Assembly: GCA_947627125.1 (NCBI GenBank)
Contig: CANQUY010000006.1
Location: forward strand, 1 to 27,973
Reading direction: 5' to 3'
Source: an uncultured Clostridia bacterium
Lineage (GTDB): Bacteria; Bacillota; Clostridia; Christensenellales; Borkfalkiaceae
DNA length: 27,973 nt
Of this stretch, positions 1-6,498 are shown piece after piece (positions within the stretch are counted from its first letter, which is position 1; each line of letters begins with the position of its first letter). The translations under genes were made by a program, and so were the position numbers. The notes below the pieces were generated by a model, which had not been told where the DNA came from, did no database searches, and saw only the letters and a program-made list of their open reading frames with translations.

Positions 1-2
1 CG

Positions 3-1388
3 ACGGCGACCTGCGCGTATACCAACCACACCGTCATGGCGGAGGCGCTCGAAACGTGGGCGGAGGACCTCATCGCCCGCAGGCTTCCCCGCATTTACGG
101 CATTTTAAAGGAGATCAACCGCCGCTTCTGCGACGACCTTTGGCACAGGTTCCCCGGGGATTGGAACAGGATCTCCCGCATGGCGATCCTCTCCCATAAC
201 ACCGTCCGCATGGCAAATCTCTGTGTCGTCGGCTCGCACAGCGTGAACGGCGTTTCCGAACTCCACAGCGAGATCATCAAGGAGAGCGTTTTCCACGATT
301 TCTACGAGTATACACCCGAAAAATTCACAAACGTCACGAACGGCATCGCCCACAGGCGTTGGCTCAACCAGTCCAATCCCGAGCTCTGCGCTCTTCTCGA
401 CGAATGCATCGGCACGGGGTATGCCAAAAATTCCGAAAAACTTGCCGATTTTAAGAAATTTGAGAACGACGAGAGCGTTTTGAAGCGTCTTGACGAGATC
501 AAACGCATCAAAAAGGAGCAATTTGCCGCCTACGCAAAGAGTTACCAGGGCGCGATCGTCGATCCCGACACCCTCTTCGACGTGCAGGCCAAGCGCATGC
601 ATGAGTACAAGCGGCAGCTTTTGAACGTTCTACACATCATCGGCGAATACAACGCTCTGAAGGAAAATCCCGACATGGATTTTCTTCCCAAGACGTACAT
701 TTTCGGCGCAAAGGCGGCCGCGGGCTACGATATGGCCAAGCAGACCATCAAACTCATCTGCTACCTCGCCGAGGATATCCGCAAGAACAAGAGGATCAAC
801 GAAAAACTCAACGTCATCTACATGGAGAACTACAATGTCACCATGTCCGAAAAGTTGATGCCCGCCTCTGAAATTTCGGAACAGATCTCTCTCGCGGGGA
901 AGGAAGCGAGCGGCACAGGCAACATGAAATTCATGATCAACGGTGCGCTCACGATCGGGACGCTCGACGGCGCAAACGTCGAGATGGCCGAGCGCGTCGG
1001 AATGGACAACATCTACATTTTCGGCCTCAGAGCGGACGAGGTTTCCCAGCTCTGGAGTAAGGGGTACAATTCGAGCGCATACTATAACCAAAATTATGCC
1101 ATGCGCCAGATCATCGAATCGCTCATCGTGGGCTTCAACGGCTGTTCCTTCGCGGATATCGCAAACTATCTGCTCAGAAATGCGCCCGTTGCCGATCCCT
1201 ACATGTGCCTTGCCGACTATGAATCGTACACGCAGACGCAGAATGCCATGACCGAGCTCTACCGCAGCGACAAGCTCGCGTGGAACAAAAAATCTCTCAA
1301 TAACATTGCCGCGGCGGGATATTTCTCGGCCGACAGGAGCATTCGCGAATACGCGACCAAGATCTGGAATTTAAAGCCTTTAAAATAA
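3..1388 (+). CDS. glgP: Glycogen/maltodextrin phosphorylase, C-terminal part (5' end outside window)
   Basis: Partial gene: the frame is open from base 3, before the first in-frame ATG at 36. Phosphorylase releases glucose-1-phosphate from alpha-1,4-glucans in the cytoplasm. The fragment begins in the conserved AYTNHTVMAEALE stretch that precedes the catalytic core and continues through the phosphate/PLP region; EASGTGNMKF carries the lysine that binds pyridoxal phosphate, followed by NGALTIGTLDGANVEM. These are hallmark GT35 sequences, and the C-terminus looks complete. It is followed after 12 bp by a GH13 enzyme on the same strand with a GGAAG ribosome site in the gap, so the two are probably co-transcribed for glycogen or maltodextrin breakdown. 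About 460 residues are present, roughly the second half of the usual protein. Identification is very secure; glycogen versus maltodextrin preference cannot be read. Confidence 0.96.
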   Translation, partial: TATCAYTNHTVMAEALETWAEDLIARRLPRIYGILKEINRRFCDDLWHRFPGDWNRISRMAILSHNTVRMANLCVVGSHSVNGVSELHSEIIKESVFHDFYEYTPEKFTNVTNGIAHRRWLNQSNPELCALLDECIGTGYAKNSEKLADFKKFENDESVLKRLDEIKRIKKEQFAAYAKSYQGAIVDPDTLFDVQAKRMHEYKRQLLNVLHIIGEYNALKENPDMDFLPKTYIFGAKAAAGYDMAKQTIKLICYLAEDIRKNKRINEKLNVIYMENYNVTMSEKLMPASEISEQISLAGKEASGTGNMKFMINGALTIGTLDGANVEMAERVGMDNIYIFGLRADEVSQLWSKGYNSSAYYNQNYAMRQIIESLIVGFNGCSFADIANYLLRNAPVADPYMCLADYESYTQTQNAMTELYRSDKLAWNKKSLNNIAAAGYFSADRSIREYATKIWNLKPLK

Positions 1389-1400
1389 TATCGGAAGCAA

Positions 1401-3233
1401 ATGTTTCTCTACTACGATCCACTCGACAGAGCATGCAAGAGCATTCGGGGCGCCGTTCCGTGCCACATGGATCTGTCGATCCATCTCTATATGAACAAGG
1501 AAAGCGGGGAATTTCAATTCTCCGCTCAAACTTGTACGCTCGTTTTATGGCGCAGCGGCGAGGAAGCGAAATTTTTCCCCATGATACGGGAGGAAAATTG
1601 CTTTTCTCTCCGGCTGAAATTCCACAAAACGGGCCTTTATTTCTACCATTTTGAACTCGACGGCACGCCCTTCCGCTGCGGGAAACTGCGCCGCGGCGCA
1701 TTCGACGGCGATACGTGCGATTGGCAGATCACGGTCTACGACGAGGCCTATAAAACGCCCGACTGGTTCAAGGGCGGCGTCATGTACCAGATCTTTCCCG
1801 ACAGATTCTGCAAGGGAGAAGGGGATTACCCGCTCGGCAAGGGGAAATACCTGCGCTATGATTGGGGCGGACTTCCCTCCTTCCGCGCAAATGAGATGGG
1901 AAAAGTGCTCAACAACGACTTTTTCGGCGGAAATTTGAACGGCGTACGCGAAAAACTCGGCTATCTGAAGGAACTCGGCGTCACAGTGATCTACTTCAAT
2001 CCCATCTTTGAGGCCTATTCCAATCACCGCTACGACACGGGCGACTACATGAAGATCGACCCGCTTCTCGGCACGGAAGAGGATTTCGATCGGCTCGTGG
2101 AGGAGGCAAGATCGCTCGGGATCCGCATCATTTTGGACGGCGTTTTCAACCATACGGGCGACAACAGCCGCTATTTCAACAAATACGGCACATACGACAG
2201 CGTCGGCGCCTATCAGTCCAAGGATTCACCCTACTACGATTGGTTCGATTTCAAGGAATATCCCATGCTCTACGAATGTTGGTGGGGGATCGAAACGCTT
2301 CCCGAGGTGCGTGAGCAGTCGGGATCCTATCAAGAATTCATCATGGGAGAAAACGGCGTCGCACGGCATTGGCTCCGCCACGGGATCGGCGGATATCGCC
2401 TCGATGTCGCGGATGAAATGCCCGATTTCTTCCTGAAAAAGCTGCGCACCGCCGTCAAGAGCGAGAACCCCGACGCCATCAGCATCGGCGAAGTGTGGGA
2501 GGACGCCTCCAATAAGATCTCCTACGACGTCCGACGGGAATATCTGCAGGGCTTTGAACTCGACAGCGTGATGAATTATCCGCTCAAAAACGGCATCATC
2601 AACTTCATCCGCACGGGAATGACCTACTATCTCCGTGAAACGATCGCCATGCTTCTCGATAACTATCCCAAAGAAACGGTCGATTGCCTGATGAATTTGC
2701 TGGGTTCTCACGATACGCCGCGCATTCTGACCGTTTTCGGCGGAGAAGATTGCGACAACAAGGAAGAAATGGCCGTCCGCTTTTTGGGCGAAAACGAGAG
2801 AACTTATGCAAAACAGCTTCTCAAAATGGCGGCCGTGCTCCAATTTACGCTCCCCGGCGTGCCGTGCGTGTACTACGGCGACGAGGCGGGCATGGAAGGA
2901 TATCAAGATCCGTTCTGCCGCAGATGCTTCCCTTGGTACAATATCGACGGTGAACTTCATGGATTCTATCAAAAACTCGGCGGCATGAGAAATGACCTCA
3001 AAGAGATTTTTGCGGAAGGGGAGTATCGGGAGATCTTTTCCGATACGGGTTGCCTTGTGTATACCCGCGAATTCTCCCAAAAGACCGTGCTCGTCTATGT
3101 GAACAGAAGCTCCTGCAAATATGATCTGAAAGTTTCGGGGAAATGGCGCGAATTGCTCTCCGGGGCCGTATTTTCCGACGGAATCTGCATTGAATCCAAC
3201 TCTTTTGGCATTTTGAACAAGTACTATGTCTGA
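1401..3233 (+). CDS. GH13 alpha-glucan hydrolase (neopullulanase/cyclomaltodextrinase-like)
   Basis: A 610-residue alpha-amylase superfamily enzyme without signal peptide, so probably cytoplasmic. An N-terminal beta domain (about 1-115) precedes a TIM barrel that starts near WFKGGVMYQIFPDRF. All four GH13 motifs are visible: DGVFNH (246-251), GYRLDVADE with nucleophile D335, EVWE with acid/base E364, and LLGSHDT with D438. The N-terminal domain and the MYQIFPDRF motif point to the neopullulanase/cyclomaltodextrinase group, which cuts short maltodextrins and side chains; the exact specificity is inferred. It follows glgP closely and would supply trimmed dextrins for phosphorolysis. Oddity: the last codons and the stop (YYV-stop) lie inside a palindromic repeat found elsewhere in the window, so the natural 3' end may have been overwritten. 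Confidence 0.9.
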   Translation: MFLYYDPLDRACKSIRGAVPCHMDLSIHLYMNKESGEFQFSAQTCTLVLWRSGEEAKFFPMIREENCFSLRLKFHKTGLYFYHFELDGTPFRCGKLRRGAFDGDTCDWQITVYDEAYKTPDWFKGGVMYQIFPDRFCKGEGDYPLGKGKYLRYDWGGLPSFRANEMGKVLNNDFFGGNLNGVREKLGYLKELGVTVIYFNPIFEAYSNHRYDTGDYMKIDPLLGTEEDFDRLVEEARSLGIRIILDGVFNHTGDNSRYFNKYGTYDSVGAYQSKDSPYYDWFDFKEYPMLYECWWGIETLPEVREQSGSYQEFIMGENGVARHWLRHGIGGYRLDVADEMPDFFLKKLRTAVKSENPDAISIGEVWEDASNKISYDVRREYLQGFELDSVMNYPLKNGIINFIRTGMTYYLRETIAMLLDNYPKETVDCLMNLLGSHDTPRILTVFGGEDCDNKEEMAVRFLGENERTYAKQLLKMAAVLQFTLPGVPCVYYGDEAGMEGYQDPFCRRCFPWYNIDGELHGFYQKLGGMRNDLKEIFAEGEYREIFSDTGCLVYTREFSQKTVLVYVNRSSCKYDLKVSGKWRELLSGAVFSDGICIESNSFGILNKYYV

Positions 3234-3260
3234 CATAATACCTATGTCTGACATAGTACT
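3221..3260. repeat. Short palindromic dispersed repeat, double copy, at the end of the GH13 gene
   Basis: Two units of the CTATGTCTGACATA type lie back to back and together form a near-perfect palindrome (outer arms AGTACTATGTC / GACATAGTACT). The first unit supplies the GH13 stop codon TGA. Related units occur at about 16938-16962 and, in frame, inside dxs at about 24814-24844. Confidence 0.75.
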
Positions 3261-3300
3261 TCCGTTCATTCTGAGCGCAGCGAAGAATCCCATAAAACGC
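3260..3300 (+). repeat. 41-bp dispersed repeat, copy 1
   Basis: Contains the core ATTCTGAGCGCAGCGAAGAA followed by TCCCATAAAACGC. It matches copy 2 at 3370-3410 with one mismatch (T/C) and lies exactly 110 bp away. It is of the 'CATTCTGAGC..GAAGAATC' kind that I recall from intergenic regions of many gut bacteria. No gene is attached. Confidence 0.75.
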
Positions 3301-3369
3301 TCGGACGCACATATTGACCGTCAAAATGCGTCATTTTATTGTGGCAACCATGCGTCATTCCGAGCGTTT

Positions 3370-3410
3370 TTCCGCTCATTCTGAGCGCAGCGAAGAATCC
3401 CATAAAACGC
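3370..3410 (+). repeat. 41-bp dispersed repeat, copy 2
   Basis: Second copy of the element at 3260-3300, in the same orientation, with one difference. Between the copies lies a further partial copy of its beginning (GCGTCATTCCGAGCG near 3351-3365). The stretch 3411-3530 shows nothing recognisable apart from AT-rich sequence. Confidence 0.75.
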
Positions 3411-3532
3411 AGTACTACAAAATCCAATATTCAAAGTAAAACATTATTCAAACAATCCCCAAAAGCGTAGCCGATGCGTCCCAAAACCAAAAATGCGTAA
3501 TTTTTCCGCAAAAACACCCTTTTCTAACCCCT

Positions 3533-3566
3533 AACTATTCGTAAAACCGTGATTTTGCGAACAGTT
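3533..3566. other. dif-like tyrosine recombinase core site (candidate)
   Basis: A 34-bp inverted repeat: left arm AACTATTCGTAAAA (3533-3546), 6-bp centre CCGTGA (3547-3552), right arm TTTTGCGAACAGTT (3553-3566). The arms match at 12 of 14 positions. Two arms around a 6-bp spacer is the geometry of a Xer dif site. A XerS-like recombinase gene begins 366 bp downstream, and the same left arm occurs again at 3883-3896 next to its promoter. The central part (CG.AAAAC..T.ATTTT) resembles streptococcal difSL as I remember it. Function is inferred; an operator for another regulator is the main alternative. Confidence 0.5.
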
Positions 3567-3569
3567 CTC

Positions 3570-3598
3570 AGTGTATCACAAACTCCTCTCTCTGTCAA
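3570..3598 (-). promoter_or_regulatory. Sigma-A promoter pointing left, start point inside the dif-like palindrome
   Basis: On the minus strand: TTGACA (3593-3598), 17-bp spacer, TACACT (3570-3575) with an extended -10 (TGA before it). Transcription would begin near 3563, within the right arm of the palindrome at 3533-3566. No credible gene follows before the end of the GH13 gene, so its product is unknown. Confidence 0.6.
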
Positions 3599-3605
3599 GC
3601 GCCTA

Positions 3606-3762
3606 AGAAAAAAATGGGGCGTGCGGTCGTATTTTTCCACTGCACACCCCTCATTTCTTTTGATATGACCAAACTGCAACAATAAGCAAAGCCGTTGCAC
3701 GGCGCTACCAACACCACAACGGCTTACCCAAGACGCGAACCAAAGAACCTACCTCGGTTCAC
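3606..3762 (-). ncRNA. Candidate small RNA, about 157 nt, with own promoter and terminator
   Basis: The minus strand carries a promoter (3769-3797), then three hairpins and a U-tract. Hairpin 1 (3735-3762) pairs GUGAACC with GGUUCGC around a purine-rich loop. Hairpin 2 (3689-3725) pairs AAGCCGUUG with CAACGGCUU perfectly, with further inner pairing. The third, 3616-3650, is a terminator followed by seven U. In hairpin 1 and in the terminator one pair is G-U on the minus strand and would be C-A on the plus strand, which argues that the minus strand is the one transcribed. It does not look like 6S RNA, tmRNA, RNase P RNA or SRP RNA. It lies between the dif-like site and the recombinase gene, opposite in direction to the latter. 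Identity unknown. Confidence 0.55.
3608..3650 (-). terminator. Intrinsic terminator of the small RNA
   Basis: Minus-strand stem GGGGUGUGC / GCACGCCCC (3642-3650 with 3616-3624, one G-U pair), followed by AU7 (T-run opposite the A-run 3608-3614). It separates the small RNA from the next left-facing promoter at 3570-3598. Confidence 0.75.
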
Positions 3763-3768
3763 GACTTT

Positions 3769-3797
3769 ACTTTATCAAAAATAAAGTGATTTGTCAA
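3769..3797 (-). promoter_or_regulatory. Promoter of the small RNA
   Basis: Minus strand TTGACA (3792-3797), 17-bp spacer, TAAAGT (3769-3774) with an upstream TGA that makes an extended -10. The start point is predicted near 3762, at the first base of hairpin 1. Confidence 0.6.
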
Positions 3798-3882
3798 CAA
3801 AAAACGCCTCCTTTCAAATTTTTTTTCAAGCTGAGGTGTAACTTCTGAAAAACGAAAAAAACTTTTTTAAATCCCCTCTTTT

Positions 3883-3896
3883 AACTATTCGTAAAA
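3883..3896 (+). promoter_or_regulatory. Third copy of the dif-like arm, adjoining the xer -35 box
   Basis: AACTATTCGTAAAA, identical to the left arm at 3533-3546 (15 bp identical including the preceding T) and exactly 350 bp away. It ends directly at the TTGACA of the recombinase promoter. No matching right arm follows, so it is a half-site. Binding here by the recombinase would be expected to affect its own promoter; that is inference. Confidence 0.55.
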
Positions 3897-3925
3897 TTGA
3901 CATTTCCCCCGCTTTGAGGTATAAT
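3897..3925 (+). promoter_or_regulatory. Consensus sigma-A promoter of the recombinase gene
   Basis: TTGACA (3897-3902), 17-bp spacer, TATAAT (3920-3925), a perfect consensus. Six T residues separate the -10 box from ATG 3932, so the start point should fall at or within a base or two of the start codon: a leaderless transcript. A TTG at 3914 in the same frame would lie upstream of the start point and is excluded. Confidence 0.85.
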
Positions 3926-3931
3926 TTTTTT

Positions 3932-4999
3932 ATGGCAAAAAAGAGCGTCAACTACTATCAGGAACGGAATCTGAAGAATCTTGAACGGATCGACGGACTC
4001 CTCACCGAGCTCCCCGAGTACTGTGAGGATTTTTTCCGCGGTGTCGAGGAGCGCACCAGCGTCCTCACCCGCCTCAACTATGCCTACGACCTCCGCATCT
4101 TCTTCGATTTCCTCTCCAAGAAATGCTTTAAGAATAAATCTCCCAAGGAGATCACCCTTGAGGACCTCGAGCAGGTCACCGATACCGACATCGAGATCTT
4201 CCTCTCCTACCTTTCCCGCTATACCTATGACGGGAAACGGCTCTCCTGCAATGAGCGTGCCAAGGCGAGAAAGCTCTCCACCGTCCGTTCCCTCTTCAAA
4301 TATTTCTTCAACAAGGGTCTCATCGGCGTGAACAACTCCGCCAAGGTCGCAACGCCCAAACTCCACGAGAAGGAGATCATCCGCTTGGACGGCGACGAGG
4401 TCGGCGAACTCTTGGATGAAGCGGAGTACGGGAACGGCCTCTCCCCCCATGCGAGCCACTACCATGAGCGGACAATGGTGCGGGACACTGCCATTTTGAC
4501 GCTGTTTTTGGGGACGGGCATCCGTATTTCAGAGCTCGTCGGGCTCAACAATGAGAGCATCGATTTCGACAACAATTCCTTTGTCGTCACCCGCAAGGGC
4601 GGAAACCAGGCCATTCTGTACTTTTCCGACGAAGTTGCCGACGCGCTTGCGGCCTATATCGAGCAGAAAAAGGACGATCCGAAGGTCCCCGAGGGCTCCC
4701 CTTCCCCCCTCTTTCTCTCCATGCAATACAAGCGGATCACCGTCCGCGCTGTCGAAAATCTCGTCAAAAAATACGCCAAGATCGTTTCTCCGCTCAAAAA
4801 GATCACACCGCACAAGCTGCGTTCCACTTACGGCACCGCCCTCTACCGCCAGACGCACGATATCTATATCGTCGCAGACGTGCTCGGCCACAAGGACGTC
4901 AATACGACGCGGAAGCACTACGCCGCCATCACGGAGGATAACCGCCGTTCCGTTGCAGACAAGGTGAAATTGCACCGCAGCGAGGAGGACGACGATTGA
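3932..4999 (+). CDS. XerS-like tyrosine recombinase
   Basis: A 355-residue tyrosine recombinase. An N-terminal SAM-like DNA-binding domain (about 35-135) precedes the catalytic domain, with R198 (GTGIRISEL), K222 (TRKGG), H294 and R297 (PHKLR), H320 (LGH) and nucleophile Y330 (KHY), so the catalytic set is complete. Length, long N-terminus and the TPHKLRSTYGTALY stretch resemble streptococcal XerS (about 356 residues) more than XerC/XerD (about 300). XerS acts alone at difSL to resolve chromosome dimers. A dif-like palindrome lies upstream. ATG 3932 is the start: a consensus promoter ends 6 nt before it and no ribosome site is present. Its stop overlaps the hflX start (TTGA), with an AGGAGG inside its last codons serving hflX. 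It could instead be an integrase-like or phase-switching recombinase, but no prophage genes accompany it. Confidence 0.85.
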   Translation: MAKKSVNYYQERNLKNLERIDGLLTELPEYCEDFFRGVEERTSVLTRLNYAYDLRIFFDFLSKKCFKNKSPKEITLEDLEQVTDTDIEIFLSYLSRYTYDGKRLSCNERAKARKLSTVRSLFKYFFNKGLIGVNNSAKVATPKLHEKEIIRLDGDEVGELLDEAEYGNGLSPHASHYHERTMVRDTAILTLFLGTGIRISELVGLNNESIDFDNNSFVVTRKGGNQAILYFSDEVADALAAYIEQKKDDPKVPEGSPSPLFLSMQYKRITVRAVENLVKKYAKIVSPLKKITPHKLRSTYGTALYRQTHDIYIVADVLGHKDVNTTRKHYAAITEDNRRSVADKVKLHRSEEDDD

Positions 5000-6231
5000 A
5001 TTCTTCCGAAATCATCTATGTCATTCAGCCCATCGAGAGCGAGAATTATAAGGTTTTACACGAGGAGGCCGTTTCCCTCATCGGGAGCGCGGGGGCGGAA
5101 TATGCGGGCACGATCTACCAAAAGATCCGTGAGATCGATCCCGCTACCTATATCGGCGAAGGGAAACTCATGGAGCTAAGGGAACGGCTCGAGGGGCTCG
5201 ACGTCACCGTCCTCTTCAACGGCGACCTTTCCCCCTCCCAGACGCTCAACATCTCCAAGGCTCTCGACGACAGAAAGGTCATCGACAGGACGACACTCAT
5301 TCTCGATATCTTCGCCCTCCGCGCAGAGAGCAGCGAGGGAAAAATTCAGGTGGAGCTTGCCCAGCTCAGATATATCTATCCGCGTCTTAAGGGCAAGGGC
5401 GGCGCGCTCTCCCGTCTTGGCGGCGGGATCGGCACACGCGGCCCCGGGGAAACCCAGCTCGAAACGGATAGGCGGCACATTAAAAACCGTATCCGCTACC
5501 TCGAGGAGCGCCTCAAGGAAACCGAAAAGCGGCGTTTTCTTCAGACAGAACGCAGAAAAAAAGAGCGCGTCAGAACGATCGCTCTTGTCGGCTATACGAA
5601 TACGGGGAAATCCACCCTTCTCAATCATCTGACGGGGGCGGACGTGCTCGTCAAGGACGCCCTCTTTGCGACGCTCGACCCCACCTCGCGCGGCTTTACG
5701 ATCGAAAACGTCCCCTTTCTCCTCGTCGATACGGTCGGATTTTTGCAGGACCTTCCCCATCACCTCATCGAGGCATTCAAGTCAACGCTCGAAAGCGCAT
5801 TGAACTGTGACCTCGCCCTCATCGTCTGTGACGCAAGCGGCGAATACGAACTGCAGCTTCAAACCACTCTTACAACGCTCAACGATTTGGGATTTTCCTC
5901 CCCCTATCTCGTCGTGATGAACAAATGCGACCTCGTTCAAGACAGGGAGGCCTTTCCCAAGGACGCCGTCTGCATCTCCGCCGCGAACGGCTTGGGCCTC
6001 GAGGCCCTGAAGAGGCGCATCTTTGAGGCTCTGAAGGATGAATTCGTCCGCGCCTGCCTCTTCATTCCATATGAAAAAATGGCGCAATACAGCACCATAC
6101 GCCCCTATCTTACCGAACAGAATGTGACATATACCGACGACGGGGCAGAGATCAAGGCGATCATTCCCGCCATCTATGCCGAAAAATTCAGCTCTTTTTA
6201 TCGTCATGGGGATCATAGGCAGGATCCATGA
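4996..6231 (+). CDS. hflX: Ribosome-associated GTPase HflX
   Basis: A 411-residue GTPase of the HflX family, which binds the 50S subunit and splits or rescues stalled ribosomes. The N-terminal HflX domain contains the family signature GGIGTRGPGETQLE (143-156), a coiled coil (about 160-192) follows, then the G domain with P-loop GYTNTGKST (199-207), DTVGF and NKCD. Start is TTG 4996, overlapping the recombinase stop, with AGGAGG at 4982-4987, so translation is coupled to xer. The C-terminal end overlaps the 3' end of a Cys-rich gene on the other strand by 44 bp. Length is normal for the family. Confidence 0.95.
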   Translation: MNSSEIIYVIQPIESENYKVLHEEAVSLIGSAGAEYAGTIYQKIREIDPATYIGEGKLMELRERLEGLDVTVLFNGDLSPSQTLNISKALDDRKVIDRTTLILDIFALRAESSEGKIQVELAQLRYIYPRLKGKGGALSRLGGGIGTRGPGETQLETDRRHIKNRIRYLEERLKETEKRRFLQTERRKKERVRTIALVGYTNTGKSTLLNHLTGADVLVKDALFATLDPTSRGFTIENVPFLLVDTVGFLQDLPHHLIEAFKSTLESALNCDLALIVCDASGEYELQLQTTLTTLNDLGFSSPYLVVMNKCDLVQDREAFPKDAVCISAANGLGLEALKRRIFEALKDEFVRACLFIPYEKMAQYSTIRPYLTEQNVTYTDDGAEIKAIIPAIYAEKFSSFYRHGDHRQDP

Positions 6232-6385
6232 TGATCTTATCGATCTTGATCGTCGCATAGTCGCGGATATCGAGGCATTTGCCGCAGTTATCGCAGATCT
6301 TTGTCGGGTCAAGGTCGCAGACGAGGCACTCGAGGCACCCGTCGCATTCCTTTTCTTCATCCAAAACGCACATTTTTGTTTCCAT
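6188..6385 (-). CDS. Small Cys-rich protein, probable metal or Fe-S binding
   Basis: A 65-residue protein with eight cysteines: C6, a CxxCxxCxxC run (14, 17, 20, 23) and CxxCxxC (31, 34, 37), in the stretch ECDGCLECLVCDLDPTKICDNCGKC. The pattern suggests zinc or Fe-S binding. I recall similar short proteins in Clostridia without a known function. ATG 6385 is chosen because a good promoter ends 6 nt before it; the next Met (6373) is possible, with only a weak GGAA upstream. The gene is divergent from lexA and overlaps the end of hflX by 44 bp convergently, which suggests the two mRNAs may influence each other. Confidence 0.8.
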   Translation of the reverse strand: METKMCVLDEEKECDGCLECLVCDLDPTKICDNCGKCLDIRDYATIKIDKIIMDPAYDPHDDKKS

Positions 6386-6391
6386 ACAGAT

Positions 6392-6420
6392 AGTATAACA
6401 CCCTATCCCAAAAAATGCAA
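6392..6420 (-). promoter_or_regulatory. Promoter of the Cys-rich gene
   Basis: Minus strand TTGCAT (6415-6420), 17-bp spacer, TATACT (6392-6397). Only six bases separate the -10 box from ATG 6385, predicting a leaderless mRNA as for the recombinase gene. Confidence 0.7.
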
Positions 6421-6440
6421 CAAAAAAATTTGAAAAACAT

Positions 6441-6480
6441 GGAACATTTGTTTGCATTTATTTCTTCTCTGTGCTATAAT
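6441..6480 (+). promoter_or_regulatory. lexA promoter with SOS box
   Basis: GGAACATTTGTTTGC (6441-6455) resembles the Gram-positive SOS box (CGAACRNRYGTTYG) and overlaps the -35 box TTGCAT (6452-6457). The -10 TATAAT is at 6475-6480, with a 17-bp spacer. LexA bound here would block its own promoter, the usual autoregulation. A ribosome site GAGGTGAAG precedes ATG 6499. Confidence 0.8.
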
Positions 6481-6498
6481 GCAGTTGTGAGGTGAAGA

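Noticed and set aside
2226..3293. A 355-residue frame antisense to the GH13 gene.
   Set aside because: Shadow of a clearly real gene with all catalytic motifs; composition without recognisable domains.
2998..3324. A 108-residue minus-strand frame made partly of the repeats (containing YYVRHRYYVRHS).
   Set aside because: It consists of dispersed repeats and the antisense of the GH13 gene; no ribosome site.
3614..3685. A 23-residue frame (MGRAVVFFHCTPLISFDMTKLQQ) on the plus strand, antisense to the small RNA, possibly a type I toxin.
   Set aside because: No ribosome site, no promoter, and it lies across a terminator stem; the G-U pairing points to the minus strand as the functional one.
3606..3762. 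Identity of the small RNA as 6S, tmRNA, RNase P or SRP RNA.
   Set aside because: No long single rod with central bubble, no CCA-ending tRNA-like domain, no GAGGAAAGUCC, and no SRP GGAAGG loop.
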